Source: Bradyrhizobium sp. 190 (GTDB lineage Bacteria; Pseudomonadota; Alphaproteobacteria; Rhizobiales; Xanthobacteraceae). Taken from it: 64,000 nt of DNA. Both the position numbers and the translations under genes were made by a program. Positions 51,025 to 58,815 of this stretch are shown here, piece by piece. Positions within the stretch are counted from its first letter, which is position 1; each line of letters begins with the position of its first letter. Location: contig NZ_JADPJL010000041.1 of assembly GCF_023073415.1 (NCBI RefSeq), forward strand, positions 1 through 64,000, read 5' to 3'. The notes under the pieces are model-generated. The model saw only the letters and a list, made by a program, of their open reading frames with translations. It ran no database searches and was not told the DNA's origin.

Positions 51025-52206
51025 TCAGGCGTCCCAACGAACAGGCAGCGACACCGGGCCGCGGAATACCCAGCCCCGAAGCACGGGCGGGGCATCATCG
51101 CGCAACCGAAGATTAGCAAGGCGTTCGAACAGCATCGGCACCACGATCCTCCCGACGGTCTGCCGCGATACCCAGGTGCCCGCACAGAAATGCGCTCCGG
51201 CACCGAAGGCCAGGTGCGATTGCCTGGGCCGGAAAATGTCGAACTGGTCCGGATCGGCGAAGCGCCTGTCGTCCCGGTTCGCCGCGCCGACGCAGAGCCC
51301 GATCTGCAGGCCTTCCGGCAGCGTCACGCCGGACAGATCGGCCTCGCGCGTCACGCGGCGCGGATACATGCCGATCGGCGAGATCCAGCGCACCGCCTCC
51401 TCGAACGCGGTCGGCCATAGTTCCGGCTTGGCGAGAACGCTGTGCTTTTGCGCTGGATTTGCCAGCAGGCCGAGGGTGAGCGTGAGGATCGCATCGCGCG
51501 GCTCGTTCAGCCCGCCGCCGATGATCACCTTGATGTTGGCCCGGATTTCCTCGATCGGCATCGGTGGATCCGCACGCACCATGGACGACAAGATCGACGG
51601 GTTGGGGTGTTCGCGGTGATGGTCAAGCACTGCCTCGATCGCGGCATCGATCCCGGCGCCCGCCGCCATCGCCTTCCGCTCGATCTCGGCATCGCGTGAG
51701 TAGTTCCCCGCGCCGTCGATCAGCGATTGCGACCACAATGCCAGCGTCTCCCACGGCATCTCCTTGAAGCCGATCATTTCCATCAGACTGAGCGAAGCCA
51801 TCGGCGCGGCGAGCGCCGGGAAGAGATCCGCCTCGCCCGCCTTGATCACGGAGTTGAGCAGTCGTTCGCATATTTCGGCGAATTTGGGCGCCCAGTGCTC
51901 CTTGATCGTGCCGGGCCGGAAAGAAGGCTCGATCGCCTTGCGCCCCACGGCGTGTTCCGCGCCGTCCTTGCGCATGAAGGTCGGTCCCATCACCTTGTTG
52001 ACCAGGGAAGCGGGGTTGTCGGATGAGTAGGTCGCGGGATCGCGCTCGATCTTCATGATGTCATCGAAGCGCGTGACGAGCGTCAGGTTGGCTGCCGCCA
52101 CGAAGACGGCAGGAGCCGTGTCGCGAACGCGACGGAAGATGGGATAGGGATCGTCGAGCAGAGCGTCATAAGAGATATCTGCGACCACTGGTACGGCGCT
52201 CATCAT
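51025..52206 (-). CDS. cytochrome P450
   Basis: A 393-residue soluble bacterial P450. The haem-thiolate loop is FGAGAHFCAG with Cys341; the K-helix E-x-x-R is E270-A-V-R273; and the I helix reads IIGGGLNEPRDAI, where the acidic residue is kept (E235) but the conserved Thr is Pro. The GGLNEP variant occurs in other bacterial P450s as I recall. The ferredoxin gene follows directly. It may hydroxylate or O-demethylate the cluster substrate. The promoter region has TTTCGAAA-like elements at 52264-52295. Confidence 0.9.
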   Translation of the reverse strand: MMSAVPVVADISYDALLDDPYPIFRRVRDTAPAVFVAAANLTLVTRFDDIMKIERDPATYSSDNPASLVNKVMGPTFMRKDGAEHAVGRKAIEPSFRPGTIKEHWAPKFAEICERLLNSVIKAGEADLFPALAAPMASLSLMEMIGFKEMPWETLALWSQSLIDGAGNYSRDAEIERKAMAAGAGIDAAIEAVLDHHREHPNPSILSSMVRADPPMPIEEIRANIKVIIGGGLNEPRDAILTLTLGLLANPAQKHSVLAKPELWPTAFEEAVRWISPIGMYPRRVTREADLSGVTLPEGLQIGLCVGAANRDDRRFADPDQFDIFRPRQSHLAFGAGAHFCAGTWVSRQTVGRIVVPMLFERLANLRLRDDAPPVLRGWVFRGPVSLPVRWDA

Positions 52207-52263
52207 CTTCCTCCTCCCTGAAAAATTCTTTCGAGGAGCGTATCCAGCGCCGATTGATCACTC

Positions 52264-52295
52264 AATTCGATAGACTGAATGTAGTTTATCGAAAT
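52264..52295. promoter_or_regulatory. TTTCGAAA-like elements between P450 and lysR
   Basis: AATTCGATAG (centre 52268.5) and TTTATCGAAATA (centre 52290.5) are 22 bp apart, a looser version of the paired operator. Divergent promoter of the P450-ferredoxin genes and the LysR gene. Confidence 0.45.
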
Positions 52296-52351
52296 ATTGC
52301 ATGACCTGTGCTAGGCTGGCAGCCGGGAAACGCGTGCGTGGAGGCAGAACC

Positions 52352-53266
52352 TTGACGATCAACTCGCTTGATCCGGTCGACATCGGCGCGTTGCGCACGC
52401 TCGTCCTGGTCTACGACCTGCAATCATTCTCGTCGGCCGCGGAGCGGCTCAACGTCAACCAGTCCACGATCAGCTACACGGTCGAACGATTGCGCGGCGC
52501 CTTTCAGGACCCACTTTTCGTTCGCCAAGGCAACGGCGTCACCGCAACCGAACGCTGTGCGGCTCTGGTGCTCTGGGCCCGGGAGACGATCGGGCAAATC
52601 GAGGGACTGGCTTCGCCGGCGGAGTTCGATCCGGCGGTCGCGAAGGGTACCATCACGATTTCCTGCAACCATCACGAACGGCAGACTTTGATCCCGCAGT
52701 TCAGCGCCAGACTGCGAAGCGCGGCGCCGCACGCGCGGCTGGTGCTGCTTGACGCGGCGGGACACGGCAATGTCCACCTCAAACAAAACCAGTGTGACAT
52801 CGTCCTTGGTCCGGTTGGGATCATCGGCGAGAACTTTTATCGCCGACACATCCTCACCGACCACTATGTGTGCGTGATGGATCCCGCCAATGCTCTCGCC
52901 CGCGGCCGGATCACGCTTTCAGCCTATTGCAAGGCGGAACATGTGTTCGTAACCCACAATGGTGAATGGCAACCGCTCTACATCGATGTCCTCAAGGCCA
53001 AGGGAATCGTGCTGGAGCCGGCGATCACGCTGCCCAGTCATGACAGCCTGGAACGCATTATTCCCGGCAGCAGTCTCATCGCGGCCATCCCACATCATTT
53101 GGCGCGCGCCATGCAGGGTGGTCTGCATATCGCTCCGCTGCCCTTTCGCGTTCCGATCAGCATCGACATGTACTGGAGCGCGAGAACCGCCAAGTCGGGT
53201 CTCCACAAATGGGCACGCAGTCTGCTCGCCGAAGTGGCCAAGGAGAGCGCCGTCGCAGCCAAATAG
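52352..53266 (+). CDS. LysR-family transcriptional regulator
   Basis: A 304-residue LysR protein. The N-terminal HTH reads ALRTLVLVYDLQSFSSAAERLNVNQSTISYTVERLRGAFQDPLFVRQGNGV; the effector domain starts GTITISCNHHERQTLIP. The start is probably TTG 52352 with GGAGG eight bases upstream; ATG 52301 gives an unusual extra 17 residues. It is divergent from the P450 gene, which is the typical arrangement for a LysR target. The effector is likely a pathway intermediate (inference). Confidence 0.88.
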   Translation: MTINSLDPVDIGALRTLVLVYDLQSFSSAAERLNVNQSTISYTVERLRGAFQDPLFVRQGNGVTATERCAALVLWARETIGQIEGLASPAEFDPAVAKGTITISCNHHERQTLIPQFSARLRSAAPHARLVLLDAAGHGNVHLKQNQCDIVLGPVGIIGENFYRRHILTDHYVCVMDPANALARGRITLSAYCKAEHVFVTHNGEWQPLYIDVLKAKGIVLEPAITLPSHDSLERIIPGSSLIAAIPHHLARAMQGGLHIAPLPFRVPISIDMYWSARTAKSGLHKWARSLLAEVAKESAVAAK

Positions 53267-53290
53267 ATAAGTTCGCTCTCTCGCAGCAGG

Positions 53291-54274
53291 TCATTCAATC
53301 CGAATGCCGGCTTTGGCGACGATCGGGCCCCAGTTGTTCGAATCTTGTGCCAGGAACGACGCAAATTGTTCGGGCGTGCCGCCTTGCGGAATCTGCAAGA
53401 ACTCCTTCACCTTCTTGCGGAAGTCGTCCCTGGCGGTGATCGTCTGGAGCGCGGAGGACAAGCGGTTGATGATCTCTGGCGGGGTGCCGGCGCGGGCAAA
53501 GATGCCGTTCCAGGAATAAAGCGGCGCGCCCAGCCGCGCTTCCTCGAACGTCGGCACGTTGGGGAGTTCCTCAAGCCGTTGGCGTGTAGATACGACCAGC
53601 GGGCGCAAGGCGCCCGAGGCAATATGAGGGATGGTCGTGGCCGTCACGTCCAACGAGCAGTCGATGCGTCCGCCCAGGAGATCGTTCAAGCCGCCATCTT
53701 TGTACGGGACGTGGATCATTCTTGCCCCGGTGGACTGAAGCATTTGAAGCACGGCCACATGATTGGCAGAGCCGAGGCCGTAGGATGAGTATGTGAGTTT
53801 ATCCGGATCTGCCTTGGCGGCATCGAGCAATTCTTGAGCCGAACGATAAGGCGATTCGGCGCGCACGACGAGCACGAAGGGCACGTCCAGCAAGTGGATG
53901 ATCGGCGTGAAGTCCGCCGGCTTGTACGGCAAGGTCTTGAAGAGATACTGATTGAGGATCACCGACAGGAGACCGTAGAGCAGTGTATAGCCGTCGGCCG
54001 GCGCGGTGCTTGCGGCCTGGTAGCCGATGTTGGAACTGGCTCCAGGGCGATTGTCCACCCACACGGCCTGACCCAGCTCGGCATGGAGCTTCTCGGCAAT
54101 AAAGCGGGCCATGACATCGGCGGATGTACCTGCCGGCAGCGTCATGACGAGACGGATCGGACGATCTGGATAGCCGGCTTTGGCTAGGGCTCTGGGGCTA
54201 TTCAGCACCAAGGGAGCCGCAAGAAGAGAGCGAAGAACGGCGCGACGTGAGTGTCCGGATTTGGTCGATTTCAC
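53291..54274 (-). CDS. Bug-family (TctC) binding protein with Tat-like signal
   Basis: A 327-residue Bug receptor: signal HSRRAVLRSLLAAPLVLNSPRALA with twin arginines, then YPDRPIRLVMTLPAGTSADVMARFI, WVDNRPGASSNIGYQAAS, MIHVPYKDGGLNDLLGGRIDC and LPNVPTFEEARLG. It is the second TctC-like gene of the cluster and is not closely similar to the first. No permease is nearby. It starts 11 bp after the stop of the Old Yellow Enzyme gene, so the two are an operon. Confidence 0.9.
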   Translation of the reverse strand: MKSTKSGHSRRAVLRSLLAAPLVLNSPRALAKAGYPDRPIRLVMTLPAGTSADVMARFIAEKLHAELGQAVWVDNRPGASSNIGYQAASTAPADGYTLLYGLLSVILNQYLFKTLPYKPADFTPIIHLLDVPFVLVVRAESPYRSAQELLDAAKADPDKLTYSSYGLGSANHVAVLQMLQSTGARMIHVPYKDGGLNDLLGGRIDCSLDVTATTIPHIASGALRPLVVSTRQRLEELPNVPTFEEARLGAPLYSWNGIFARAGTPPEIINRLSSALQTITARDDFRKKVKEFLQIPQGGTPEQFASFLAQDSNNWGPIVAKAGIRIE

Positions 54275-54285
54275 GGGTGTTCCTC

Positions 54286-55398
54286 CTATGGAGCCGGGGT
54301 GGCGTTGTTCTGATCGTTGTTTTGGTCAAGGAAAGGGTAGTCGGTGTAGCCCCGGTGGTCGGGGGAATAGAGTTCGTCCTGATTCAGCGGATTCATGCGC
54401 GCACCAGTGTTCAGCCGGCGCGGCAGATCGGGATTGGCGATGAAGAGCCTTCCGAACGAGATCAGGTCGGCATGGCTCGCGAGCGCGCGTTCAGCGTGCG
54501 CGCGGCTGGAAAAGCCATTGTTGGCCACATAGCGGCCGGTAAAGCTGCGACGCAGCGTCGCGTAATCGAGTTCGTGGGTCGCGGGCTCCGTCGTGGTGGA
54601 GCCTTCCACTATGTCCACGTAGGCGACACGCAGTTCACTCAGCATCTGAAGCGCTGTGGCAAGCAACCGCGCCGGATCGGAGTCCCGCAAGTGATAAATT
54701 GTCGGATTCGCGGGTGAGAACCGTACGCCAACGCGCTCCGGGCTCCAGATTTCACAGACGGCAGCCACTACTTCGACGAGGAGTCTACAGCGGTTTTGCG
54801 CCGTACCGCCGTAGGCATCGGTGCGCCGGTTGGCAGAGTCGCGCAGGAACTGGTCGAGCAAGAAGCCGTTGCCCGCGTGCACCTGTACGCCATCGAAGCC
54901 GGCCGCGAGCGCGTTCCGCGCGGCCGCGCGATATTCCTCGACAATGCCGGCGATCTCATCGGCCGACAATTCGTGCGGCACCTGGAGCGGCTTACGGCCC
55001 TCGGCTGTGCGAATGGTGCCTGGGGGCAGAATGGCCGATGGCCCCACCGGCAGCGCGCCGCCCGGCTGCGTCAGCGAATGAGAGTTGCGCCCGCAATGCC
55101 AGAGTTGGGAGAAAATGCGTCCACCCGCGCGATGCACGGCATCGGTGACGGCGCTCCAGCCTGCGACTTGAGCCTCGGTGTAGATGCCGGGCGTGTTCGG
55201 CCAGCCTACGCCGCGGGCCGAAATGGCGGTTGACTCGGTAACCACGAGCCCGGCCGTCGCGCGCTGCGCGTAGTAAGAGGCATTGAGAGCCGTCGGCACG
55301 CCGCCGGGCGAGCGATCACGCGACATCGATGACATGATGATCCGGTTGGGAAGTCGCAGGGCGCCCAATGACGCGGGATCGAACAGACTTCTGGCCAT
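54286..55398 (-). CDS. Old Yellow Enzyme family NADH:flavin oxidoreductase
   Basis: A 370-residue FMN TIM-barrel enzyme of the N-ethylmaleimide/2-cyclohexenone reductase class: NRIIMSSMSRDRS (FMN binding), QLWHCGRNSH, FDGVQVHAGNGFLLDQFLRDSANRRTDAYGG, and FGRLFIANPDLPRRL near the end. The typical H-G-A-N is H-A-G-N here. Such enzymes reduce activated C=C bonds, which fits reduction of an unsaturated ring or ring-cleavage product. ATG 55398 or the GTG at 55401. It lies 96 bp from the paired operator at 55497. Confidence 0.88.
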   Translation of the reverse strand: MARSLFDPASLGALRLPNRIIMSSMSRDRSPGGVPTALNASYYAQRATAGLVVTESTAISARGVGWPNTPGIYTEAQVAGWSAVTDAVHRAGGRIFSQLWHCGRNSHSLTQPGGALPVGPSAILPPGTIRTAEGRKPLQVPHELSADEIAGIVEEYRAAARNALAAGFDGVQVHAGNGFLLDQFLRDSANRRTDAYGGTAQNRCRLLVEVVAAVCEIWSPERVGVRFSPANPTIYHLRDSDPARLLATALQMLSELRVAYVDIVEGSTTTEPATHELDYATLRRSFTGRYVANNGFSSRAHAERALASHADLISFGRLFIANPDLPRRLNTGARMNPLNQDELYSPDHRGYTDYPFLDQNNDQNNATPAP

Positions 55399-55496
55399 CA
55401 CATCTCGTCCCTGAGAGCGCGCGCTCCGGCTTAAGGGGCAGATTCCTGCTCCAACCGTTGCTGCACTCTATGACTAGCGTCTGACGTTAGCAATAA

Positions 55497-55525
55497 TTTT
55501 CGAAATAAATTAGCATTTACGTAAT
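55497..55525. promoter_or_regulatory. paired TTTCGAAA-type operator upstream of the OYE gene
   Basis: AATTTTCGAAAT (centre 55501.5) and ATTTACGTAAT (centre 55520.5) are 19 bp apart, in an AT-rich island. Located 99-127 bp upstream of the OYE start on the minus strand. Confidence 0.6.
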
Positions 55526-55569
55526 ATACTGCGCGCCCAACGCTTTATCGGGGCTCCGGGATTCCATGG

Positions 55570-55744
55570 CGCAGCGCGACACCCTGGCGGCCAACGCATG
55601 CGCAAGGGTCGGCGGTTCGGCGTGCCGACCATGGTCTTCAACGGCGAATTGTTCTGGGGCGGCGATCGCATCGACGTGCTGATCGAGCGCATCAGGAATC
55701 CGGAATCGATCGCAACGGCGCTGGGCAGCCGCCACGGGAGGTGA
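55570..55744 (+). pseudogene. relic of a DsbA-family isomerase (2-hydroxychromene-2-carboxylate isomerase-like)
   Basis: The plus-strand translation from 55598, FGVPTMVFNGELFWGGDRID followed by VLIERIRNPESIATALG, is the C-terminal cis-Pro and following region of kappa-class GST/DsbA-like isomerases. The preceding LAANA segment is in a different frame, so a frameshift or splice of degraded pieces is present, and the rest of the gene is missing. Confidence 0.5.
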
Positions 55745-55763
55745 AGCGGGCCTCGTGCTTTAA

Positions 55764-56774
55764 CTAGTTACTGGCCAAATGCTGCCAGCACCCGGTGCGC
55801 TCCAGCACCGGCCGCAGCGCAGCCCGGCTTTCCACATCGAGGGCGGAAAACTTGTCGCGAAGCTGCTGCAGGCACTTCACCTGATATTTGAATGGCGCGA
55901 GCGCATAAGGCAGGCCCCAAACATTGATCTCCAGCCGCTCGAGGCCTTTGGCAAAGGCCTCCGCATTGGCGACAAGGAACGGCAGATAGAGTTCGCCGGC
56001 AATTCTCAATAGCGCTTCGGCCATGCCACCAAGCGCTTGTTCGCGCAGGTACCACTCCCCTTCCACCCCCGATGCATCATCCAGCCGCCGCACCCAGTGA
56101 TCGGCGAACGGCGCCTTCGCGCGCATGATCCGCATCGGCGTCGGATCGGTCGCCATCTCGCTGAGCTGGCCGAACCACGCGAAATCGGCGAGCGACGGCT
56201 GGCTGCCGAACAGATAACTGGTCATCCCGACATGCGGCTCGAATGCCGCGAGTATCCGCAAGAAACTCTCTTCCAGCAGCGGCTTGTTTTCCGCCGTCGC
56301 GCCGAGAATGACCATGCGCGAAATCTGCCGCTTCCGGAATTGCTCGATTTCCTCTGCGCTGCCGGTTTCGGCGTCCGACACCGACCATTCCTCGCCGGCC
56401 CAGCGCGCGACGTAGGCCTGATCTTCCGGATCCCACCAGCGATAGAGAAATAGCGGCTTCACCGCCCATTCGTCGGCGAGGTCTTCCAGGAGATCGCAGA
56501 TAAACGCGACCGACGTATCGTCGGGAATAACGGAGCGCTCCTTGTGACGGCTCTCCAGATCATAGGCCAGCGTCGTGGTCTCGCCGCGATAGGTACCGTC
56601 TGGATACTGCAGCACCGGAATCAGATTGGGCCGCAAATGCTCGGTCGCCTTGCGCAGTGCCTTGGTCATGATGACCCAGTCGAACGGAACCCTCCGGTAT
56701 CGCAGCAGCGCGCGCAACTTGATGGCGTAAGGCGACGCAGTCGAGCCGATCAGCCGGTAGCGTCCTTCAGTCAT
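55764..56774 (-). CDS. glutathione S-transferase family protein
   Basis: A 336-residue GST-fold protein: thioredoxin-like N-terminal domain (YRLIGSTASPYAIKLRALLRYRRVPFDWV, IPVLQYPDG and the E-T/S motif ETTTLAYDLE), then an enlarged helical C-terminal domain with PSLADFAWFGQL. At over 330 residues it is far longer than typical 200-230 residue GSTs; the additional helical region starts after about residue 230. No Cys in the N-terminal active-site position: S11 or S14 would be the catalytic residue. The role is unassigned. The upstream region is shared with the divergent aldolase gene. Confidence 0.82.
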   Translation of the reverse strand: MTEGRYRLIGSTASPYAIKLRALLRYRRVPFDWVIMTKALRKATEHLRPNLIPVLQYPDGTYRGETTTLAYDLESRHKERSVIPDDTSVAFICDLLEDLADEWAVKPLFLYRWWDPEDQAYVARWAGEEWSVSDAETGSAEEIEQFRKRQISRMVILGATAENKPLLEESFLRILAAFEPHVGMTSYLFGSQPSLADFAWFGQLSEMATDPTPMRIMRAKAPFADHWVRRLDDASGVEGEWYLREQALGGMAEALLRIAGELYLPFLVANAEAFAKGLERLEINVWGLPYALAPFKYQVKCLQQLRDKFSALDVESRAALRPVLERTGCWQHLASN

Positions 56775-56935
56775 GGCATTCACCTCGTCCGTGCCATAGC
56801 GCATTCGAATTTTAACCGCCAGACCTGCAATAACGCCTGCGGTGCTCGCCTTGCAGCGCAGCGAATTTTGCAGCTATCCTGCCGGCCAATGATCCGGCCC
56901 CGCCCGGCCCAATAATTCAACCGTGGAGAAACGCC

Positions 56936-57730
56936 ATGAATCCTCCCGTCAGTTCGCCCGCCGTCAAGGTCGTAAAATCGGTTCGCGAGCAGGTGAGCGC
57001 GGAGGAATGGCAGGCGCGGGTCGATCTCGCGGCCTGCTACCGGCTCACCGCGATGTACGGGATGACCGAGATGGTGGCCAACCACATCTCCTGCCGTGTG
57101 CCCGGGACAACCGACCAGTTCCTGATCAATCCTTATGGGATGCTCTACGAGGAGATCGACGCTTCCAGCTTGATCAAGATCGATGTCGACGGCAACACGC
57201 TGTTCAATGCGTCGGACTACGACGTCAACGTCGCCGGCTTCGTCATTCACAGCGCCATCCACATGGCCAAGCACGACATGGACTGCGTGGCGCATACGCA
57301 TACGCCGGCCGGCATGGCCGTCTCGGCGATGGAATGCGGGCTGCTGCCACTGGCCCAGACCTCGATGCGGTTTCTCCACATCGCCTATCACGATTTCGAA
57401 GGCATCGCCGACAATGTCGACGAGCGCGAGCGGCTGGTGAGAGACCTCGGCGACAATGAAGCCATGATCCTGCGCAACCACGGTCTGCTCGTCGTCGGCC
57501 GCACCGTGCCGGCGGCCTTCAACGTCCTGTTTCGGCTCGAGCGTGCCTGCCAGGTTCAGGTCATGGCGTTGTCCTGCAATACCAAGCTGATCTACCCGCC
57601 GCAGAATATCCTCGAAGACACCTATGAGAGAATGCAACCGAAACCCGGCCGGGGTGCCCGTAATGGTGACCTCGCCTGGCCGGCGCTGCTGCGCAAGCTC
57701 GATCGGACTGATCCGTCTTATCGGAACTGA
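56936..57730 (+). CDS. class II aldolase/adducin family protein
   Basis: A 264-residue member of the class II aldolase family: LAACYRLTAMYGMTEMVANHISCRVPG at the start, the metal site CVAHTHTPAGMAVSAME with the His pair, and the third ligand in MILRNHGLLVVG. It fits fuculose-phosphate aldolase-like and decarboxylase-like members but lacks a clear substrate assignment. The metal ion would be Zn2+ or similar. It is transcribed divergently from the GST gene and lies apart from any sugar kinase. Confidence 0.88.
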   Translation: MNPPVSSPAVKVVKSVREQVSAEEWQARVDLAACYRLTAMYGMTEMVANHISCRVPGTTDQFLINPYGMLYEEIDASSLIKIDVDGNTLFNASDYDVNVAGFVIHSAIHMAKHDMDCVAHTHTPAGMAVSAMECGLLPLAQTSMRFLHIAYHDFEGIADNVDERERLVRDLGDNEAMILRNHGLLVVGRTVPAAFNVLFRLERACQVQVMALSCNTKLIYPPQNILEDTYERMQPKPGRGARNGDLAWPALLRKLDRTDPSYRN

Positions 57731-57857
57731 AAGTTCATCCATTCGTCAGGTACGCCGCCTCCGCACGATCTTTGGGCGGCGCCTGCCTGTAATTTGATCG
57801 CACATACCGTCGCTAAATCGCCGATGCTGATGTCAGGCGTAGTGACAGGTGCGTCCG

Positions 57858-58799
57858 ATGAAGACATTCATTCGCGTGGTTGAATTGTGGGTGCCCGACC
57901 GAACCCGCACGCGCCTGGAGTTCGGCGGCTGTCTTTGCAGCGAAGAGTACGCGGAGTTCAAGGCCGTCAGCGAAAACGCCCTGTTCGCCTATGACGAAGG
58001 CCTGCCCGGCAAGGCCTGGGCCGCAGGGCATCCCGTCATCCTCACCGAATTCGCAAACTCCTACTTCAAGCGCACGGACGAGGCGATCGAAGCCGGCTTG
58101 ACCTGCGGCGTGGCGCTGCCGGTCTTCGCCGGCGAATTCCTGATGGCCGTGATGGTGCTGTTCTGCGGCGACGACGAAAAGCACGTCGGCGCCATCGAGC
58201 TCTGGCACAACGATCCGGAGAAGTCCCACGAGATGGGCCTCGTCGACGGCTATTACGGCACCGCCGACATGTTCGAATTCAATTCCCGACACACAAAATT
58301 CCCGCGCGGGTTCGGGCTGCCCGGCCGTGCCTGGAAAGCCGGCATGCCGCTCATCATCAAGGACCTGCACAACGCCAAGAGTTTTCTGCGCTGGGAGGAA
58401 GCGAGCGAAATCGGGATCAATTGCGGCGTCGGCATTCCCTACGTGACGCCGCCGGAGCAAACCTGGGTCATGACGTTCCTATCTGCGCAGGCAACGCCGA
58501 TCGCGAGACGCTTTGAGATCTGGGTGCCGAACCCGTCGCGAACGGAACTGGTGTTTCAGTCCGGCGATTGCAGCAAGAATGCCGACCTGGCCTCGCTTTA
58601 TGCGTCAAAGACCATACGCAAGGGCGAAGGCAGCATCGGCGGTGCCTGGGCGACGGGCATGCCGGCCATCAACGAACATCTGAAGGTCGATGAATCGATC
58701 GCGGCGCAGCTCGCACGCGCTGCCGGCATGAACCAGATCGTCGTTCTTCCGGTGATCGAGAACGCCCTGCTCAAGGCCGTGCTCGCCTGGTATCTCTGA
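57858..58799 (+). CDS. double GAF-like domain protein
   Basis: A 313-residue cytoplasmic protein with two tandem GAF-like repeats (about 1-155 and 156-313). The segments PGKAWAAGHPVILTEF, PGRAWKAGMPLIIKDL and GGAWATGMPAINEHL are three similar turns, and GVALPVFAGEFLMAVMVLFCG and CGVGIPYVTPPEQTWVMTF are the paired strands. No output domain (kinase, GGDEF, HTH) is attached. It could be a small-molecule sensor acting through protein contacts. It follows the aldolase gene on the same strand by 127 bp. Confidence 0.7.
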   Translation: MKTFIRVVELWVPDRTRTRLEFGGCLCSEEYAEFKAVSENALFAYDEGLPGKAWAAGHPVILTEFANSYFKRTDEAIEAGLTCGVALPVFAGEFLMAVMVLFCGDDEKHVGAIELWHNDPEKSHEMGLVDGYYGTADMFEFNSRHTKFPRGFGLPGRAWKAGMPLIIKDLHNAKSFLRWEEASEIGINCGVGIPYVTPPEQTWVMTFLSAQATPIARRFEIWVPNPSRTELVFQSGDCSKNADLASLYASKTIRKGEGSIGGAWATGMPAINEHLKVDESIAAQLARAAGMNQIVVLPVIENALLKAVLAWYL

Positions 58800-58815
58800 G
58801 CGGCCGCGCAACTGA

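Larger units (their letters stand above)
55399..55763. other. intergenic region, 365 bp
   Basis: Contains the paired TTTCGAAA-type operator at 55497-55525 and a degenerate DsbA-type relic (55570-55744). Nothing else is recognisable. Confidence 0.6.
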
